NCBI GenBank assembly: GCA_030704225.1
Contig: CP131915.1
Location: 620,001-684,000, forward strand
DNA: 64,000 nucleotides
DNA from: Kosakonia sp. H02
Lineage (GTDB): Bacteria > Pseudomonadota > Gammaproteobacteria > Enterobacterales > Enterobacteriaceae
Reading direction: 5' to 3'
Position numbers and translations under genes: made by a program
Shown: in pieces, positions 60,620 to 64,000 of the stretch
Layout of the letters: every line of letters starts with the position of its first letter
Position numbering within the stretch: position 1 is the first letter of the stretch
The notes under the pieces: generated by a model
Told to the model about the DNA's origin: nothing
The model's input: only the letters and a program-made list of their open reading frames with translations
Database searches by the model: none

Positions 60620-62722
60620 TTATGCTTTGTTGCGACTGGCGATGATATCGTCCGCCACATTGCGCGGCGCTTCCGCGTAGTGGTGGAACTCCATGCTGTA
60701 AGTTGCCCGGCCCTGCGACATCGATCGCAGCGTGGTAGAGTAGCCAAACATTTCGGCCAGCGGCACATCGGCGCGGATTATCTGGCTGCCGAAGCGCTCT
60801 TCCATGCCCTGCACCATGCCACGACGGGAGGAGAGATCGCCCATAATATTCCCGGCGTACTCTTCCGGCGTTTCCACTTCCACGTGCATCACCGGCTCCA
60901 GAATGGCCGGATCCGCTTTGCGTGCCCCCTCTTTAAAGCCGAAGATCGCCGCCATGCGGAAGGCCATTTCCGAGGAGTCGACATCGTGATACGAACCGAA
61001 TGTCAGGGTCGCTTTCACATCGACCACCGGGTAACCCGCCAGCACGCCGCTATTCATGGCTTCGCGCAGCCCTTTTTCCACCGACGGAATATACTCGCGC
61101 GGCACCACGCCGCCTTTGGTCGCGTCTTCAAACACAAAACCGCTTCCCGGTGCCTGGGGTTCGAGAGTCAGTACCACATGGCCGTACTGCCCTTTCCCCC
61201 CCGACTGGCGGATAAACTTACCTTCGATGTCTTTCACGGTTTTACGCAACGTTTCGCGGTAGGTCACCTGCGGACGGCCAATATTGGCTTCGACGCCAAA
61301 TTCGCGCTTCATGCGATCGACAATGATCTCCAGATGCAATTCACCCATCCCGGAGATAATGGTCTGACCGGACTCCTCATCCGTGTGCAGGCGAAAAGAG
61401 GGATCTTCCGCCGCCAGCCGTTGCAGCGCGATACCCATTTTCTCCTGGTCCGCTTTGGTTTTTGGCTCGATCGCCAGCGAAATCACCGGCTCCGGGAACT
61501 CCATGCGCTCAAGCGTGATCACCTTGTCCGGGTCACTTAACGTGTCGCCGGTGGTGACATCTTTCAGCCCGACACAGGCGGCGATATCGCCCGCGCGCAG
61601 TTCGTCCACATCATGGCGATCGTTGGCATGCATCTGCACAATACGCCCGATGCGCTCTTTCTTGCCTTTCACCGGGTTGTAGACGGCATCGCCTTTTTTC
61701 AGCACGCCCGAGTAGACGCGGATAAAGGTCAACTGGCCGACATACGGGTCGCTCATCAGTTTAAACGCCAGCGCCGAGAACGGTTCGTCATCATTGGGAT
61801 GGCGTTCCGCCGCATTGCCTTTTTCATCCACGCCCTGAATAGCCGGAACATCCAGCGGCGACGGCATCAATTCCACCACCGCATCGAGCATGCGCTGCAC
61901 GCCTTTGTTTTTAAAGGCACTGCCGCACAGCATCGGCTGGATTTCACCGGCAACGGTGCGTTTTCGCAGCCCGGCGATAATTTCCGCTTCATCGAGATCG
62001 CCGGTTTCCAGGTATTTATCCATTAACGCTTCGCTGGCTTCTGCCGCTGCCGAGACCATTTTCTCGCGCCACTCCTGCGCGGTTGCCAGTAAATCTTCCG
62101 GCACCGGAGCGTAGCTGAATGCCATGCCTTGCGTGGCATCATCCCAGATGATTTCGCGCATTTTGATCAGATCTACCACGCCGGTGAAATGCTCTTCGGC
62201 ACCAATCGGAATAACGATCGGCACCGGATTGGCTTTCAGGCGGTCGATCATCATCTGCACCACGCGGAAGAAATCCGCGCCGGGGCGATCCATTTTGTTG
62301 ACGAATGCAATGCGCGGCACGTGGTATTTATTGGCCTGCCGCCAGACGGTTTCCGATTGCGGCTGCACGCCACCCACGGAGTCATAAACCATCACCGCGC
62401 CATCCAGCACACGCATGGAGCGTTCCACTTCGATGGTGAAATCCACGTGCCCTGGGGTGTCGATAATGTTGATGCGGTGCGGTTCAAAACCGCGATCCAT
62501 ACCGGGCCAGAAGCAGCTGACCGCCGCGGAGGTAATGGTAATTCCGCGCTCTTGCTCCTGCGCCATCCAGTCGGTTGTTGCCGCGCCATCGTGTACTTCA
62601 CCCAATTTGTGGCTCATACCCGTGTAAAACAGGATGCGCTCAGTGGTGGTGGTTTTACCGGCATCGATATGCGCGGAGATACCGATGTTGCGATAACGTT
62701 CGAGGGGGATGGGTCGGGGCAT
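60620..62722 (-). CDS. Second elongation factor G (EF-G paralogue)
   Basis: A 700-residue translational GTPase with all EF-G domains. G motifs are AHIDAGKTTTTERILFYTG, DTPGHVDFTIEVERSMRV and FVNKMDRPGAD; switch II and domain IV tips are normal (SGGKGQYGHVVLTLEPQAPG). It differs clearly from the core EF-G as I recall it, e.g. PRPIPLERYRNIG in place of ARTTPIARYRNIG. The str-operon neighbours rpsL, rpsG and tuf are absent, so this is a duplicate. The start has AAGGA upstream and the gene has its own terminator. Confidence 0.9.
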   Translation of the reverse strand: MPRPIPLERYRNIGISAHIDAGKTTTTERILFYTGMSHKLGEVHDGAATTDWMAQEQERGITITSAAVSCFWPGMDRGFEPHRINIIDTPGHVDFTIEVERSMRVLDGAVMVYDSVGGVQPQSETVWRQANKYHVPRIAFVNKMDRPGADFFRVVQMMIDRLKANPVPIVIPIGAEEHFTGVVDLIKMREIIWDDATQGMAFSYAPVPEDLLATAQEWREKMVSAAAEASEALMDKYLETGDLDEAEIIAGLRKRTVAGEIQPMLCGSAFKNKGVQRMLDAVVELMPSPLDVPAIQGVDEKGNAAERHPNDDEPFSALAFKLMSDPYVGQLTFIRVYSGVLKKGDAVYNPVKGKKERIGRIVQMHANDRHDVDELRAGDIAACVGLKDVTTGDTLSDPDKVITLERMEFPEPVISLAIEPKTKADQEKMGIALQRLAAEDPSFRLHTDEESGQTIISGMGELHLEIIVDRMKREFGVEANIGRPQVTYRETLRKTVKDIEGKFIRQSGGKGQYGHVVLTLEPQAPGSGFVFEDATKGGVVPREYIPSVEKGLREAMNSGVLAGYPVVDVKATLTFGSYHDVDSSEMAFRMAAIFGFKEGARKADPAILEPVMHVEVETPEEYAGNIMGDLSSRRGMVQGMEERFGSQIIRADVPLAEMFGYSTTLRSMSQGRATYSMEFHHYAEAPRNVADDIIASRNKA

Positions 62723-62957
62723 GATGCGTCCTTAGTCATTTGACTGTCAGTTGGCGGCCGAAAGTAGCCGCAGTGCGTTTAACGGCGTCTATCTTAGTAC
62801 AACTGTACGAGTATATTCGAACTATTTTTGCTATTCTTTCGATTGGTTAAGCCACGCTTGAGGTCGTGGCTTTAGAAAGGCAGTTTGCGTATAGTACCGG
62901 CGCGTATAGTACGGCCGCTGCTTGCGTAAGCAGCGCAATCGCCCACACAGGAACAGT

Positions 62958-63269
62958 ATGATCGCTAACCACCCCGAACGTGAGCAATTTCGCCTGGAAA
63001 ATGTGCTCTTTGCCCTCGGCAATCCCCTGCGTCTTGCAATAATCAAGCGCCTTGCCGATGGCAGTGAACTGAGCTGCAAATCGCTGCGCCCGCAGGATGT
63101 GGCGAAATCCACCATGACGCACCACTGGCGCGTATTGCGCGACAGCGGCGTGGTATGGCAGCGCCCGCAGGGGCGAGAAAATATGATTTCGCTGCGCCGG
63201 GAAGATTTGGATATCTGCTTCCCGGGCTTGCTGGATACGCTGTTGCAGGTGATGCAACAGGAAGCGTGA
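62958..63269 (+). CDS. ArsR-family transcriptional regulator
   Basis: A small winged-helix protein of 103 residues. The HTH region is ALGNPLRLAIIKRLADGSEL, then PQDVAKSTMTHHWRVLRDSG and VWQRPQGRENMISLRREDLD. No cysteine pair of metal sensors is visible, so it may respond to another ligand. The ATG at 62958 has AGGAA at a good distance. It is convergent with cobT and diverges from the second EF-G gene across about 235 bases. Confidence 0.84.
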   Translation: MIANHPEREQFRLENVLFALGNPLRLAIIKRLADGSELSCKSLRPQDVAKSTMTHHWRVLRDSGVVWQRPQGRENMISLRREDLDICFPGLLDTLLQVMQQEA

Positions 63270-63288
63270 GTTGCCATCCGGCAAAAAT

Positions 63289-64000
63289 CTATTTCGTCTC
63301 CGGCAACACAATATTGCTCCCCGCCAGCGTTCCCATCTGGTTATAGATGGCGCATGCCGCATCCACCAGTTGCATCGCCAGCGCCGCGCCGCTGCCCTCA
63401 CCTAAGCGCATCCCCATATTGAGATAGGGATCAAGGCCCAGGTGTTCGAGCGCGATCCGCGCCCCTTTTTCGGCGGAAAGATGCGACGGAACCAAATAGG
63501 GTTTCACCTGTGGCGCAATGCGACACGCCGCCAGCGCCGAGGCATAAGAGAGAAAACCATCCAGCACCACCGGTAAACCGCAGGACGCAGCACCCAATAT
63601 CACGCCGGTCATTCCCAACAAGTCGTAACCGCCGACTTTCGCCAGCACATCCAGGCCATCGGTCGCATCAGGCTGATTAACGGCAATTGCTTTGCGCACC
63701 ACCCGGGCTTTATGCCCAAGCAGGCTTTCCGGCAGATTTGCGCCGATACCCACAACAGATTCAGGTTCTTCACCGGTGAGTACGCTAACTATCGCCGCTG
63801 CTGGCGTGGTGTTCGCCATGCCTAATTCACCGACGCCAAACAGCTTCACACCATGTGTCGCCAGTTCGCGGGTATAGCGCACCGTCTCCAGCAGCAGTTC
63901 CTGTGCCTGCTCCGGGCTCATCGCCGGTCCGGTAGCGATATTGCCGCTGCCGCGCGCGACTTTCATATTGATAAGCCCTGGAATCGGATCGGCGTCGATG
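63289..64000 (-). CDS. cobT: Nicotinate-nucleotide:dimethylbenzimidazole phosphoribosyltransferase CobT, C-terminal part
   Basis: CobT makes alpha-ribazole phosphate for the lower ligand of cobalamin. The frame is open from 64000 to the stop at 63289, about 237 codons, and reads through DADPIPGLINMKVARGSGNI, LFGVGELGMANTTPAAAIVS and GFLSYASALAACRIAPQVKP to the end AGSNIVLPETK. The catalytic glutamate lies near the C-terminus, within MGMRLGEGSGAALAM. The N-terminal third is outside the window. It follows erfK in E. coli. Confidence 0.93.
   Translation of the reverse strand, partial: IDADPIPGLINMKVARGSGNIATGPAMSPEQAQELLLETVRYTRELATHGVKLFGVGELGMANTTPAAAIVSVLTGEEPESVVGIGANLPESLLGHKARVVRKAIAVNQPDATDGLDVLAKVGGYDLLGMTGVILGAASCGLPVVLDGFLSYASALAACRIAPQVKPYLVPSHLSAEKGARIALEHLGLDPYLNMGMRLGEGSGAALAMQLVDAACAIYNQMGTLAGSNIVLPETK

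Noticed and set aside
60533..61540. 335-codon plus-strand frame inside the EF-G gene
   Set aside because: It is a histidine-rich antisense shadow of a highly conserved gene.

Overview
The window looks like an Enterobacteriaceae chromosome of the Enterobacter/Kosakonia/Klebsiella kind. It carries the block known from E. coli near 44 min: dgcQ, yodC, yedI, yedA, vsr, yedJ, serU, mtfA, asnT, shiA, cbl, nac, asnV, amn, asnW, yeeO, asnU, erfK and cobT. All were recognised from remembered protein sequence and gene order; no database was searched. nac has a sigma-54 promoter and an NtrC site, as in Klebsiella. The genus cannot be fixed from the sequence alone.

Layout. 1-6.4 kb is core: dgcQ (cut by the window edge), yodC, yedI, yedA, vsr-yedJ with no dcm between them, a small membrane protein, tRNA-Ser(CGA), mtfA and the first of four identical tRNA-Asn genes. 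6.6-17.6 kb is an accessory carbohydrate region. One arm runs leftward (ROK kinase, FucU/RbsD mutarotase, inositol-phosphatase-like enzyme, SDR dehydrogenase) and diverges from a ROK repressor. The other runs rightward (a frameshifted glucose-family PTS EIICB, Gfo/Idh/MocA oxidoreductase, TIM-barrel epimerase/isomerase, alpha/beta hydrolase) and diverges from an SgrR-type regulator. 17.7-25 kb is a mosaic: an immunity-like gene with a small neighbour, a secreted hydrolase with a CusRS/HprRS-like two-component system, gene relics, and a large SF1 helicase with a C-terminal nuclease-like domain. 25.2-28.6 kb is shiA, cbl and nac.

28.9-46.7 kb is an island beside the second tRNA-Asn. It begins with a decayed P4-type integrase, then a PhoX-family protein, then a zinc-starvation cluster: aztABCD, a small cysteine-containing exported protein, a DadA-like oxidoreductase with an unknown partner, ZigA-type GTPase with a deleted hemB paralogue, a hisI paralogue, a Zur-like regulator, and a set made of a second G3E GTPase, a WD40 protein and a FecCD-type ABC importer. 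Four near-identical palindromes built on TGTTATA-N-TAACA sit before four of these transcription units and look like Zur boxes. Together they suggest one zinc-uptake and zinc-sparing regulon.

46.7-64 kb is mostly core: a YjfB-like gene behind a textbook FliA promoter, acuR-acuI, amn, an orphan vgrG with two small membrane proteins, yeeO between two inverted tRNA-Asn copies, a RidA/LysR pair, an LLM oxidoreductase, erfK, a HigBA-type toxin-antitoxin pair, a second EF-G gene, an ArsR-type regulator and the 3' part of cobT. Relative to the E. coli order as I recall it, cbl-nac-asnV and amn-asnW-yeeO-asnU have exchanged places; recombination between the tRNA-Asn repeats would explain this.
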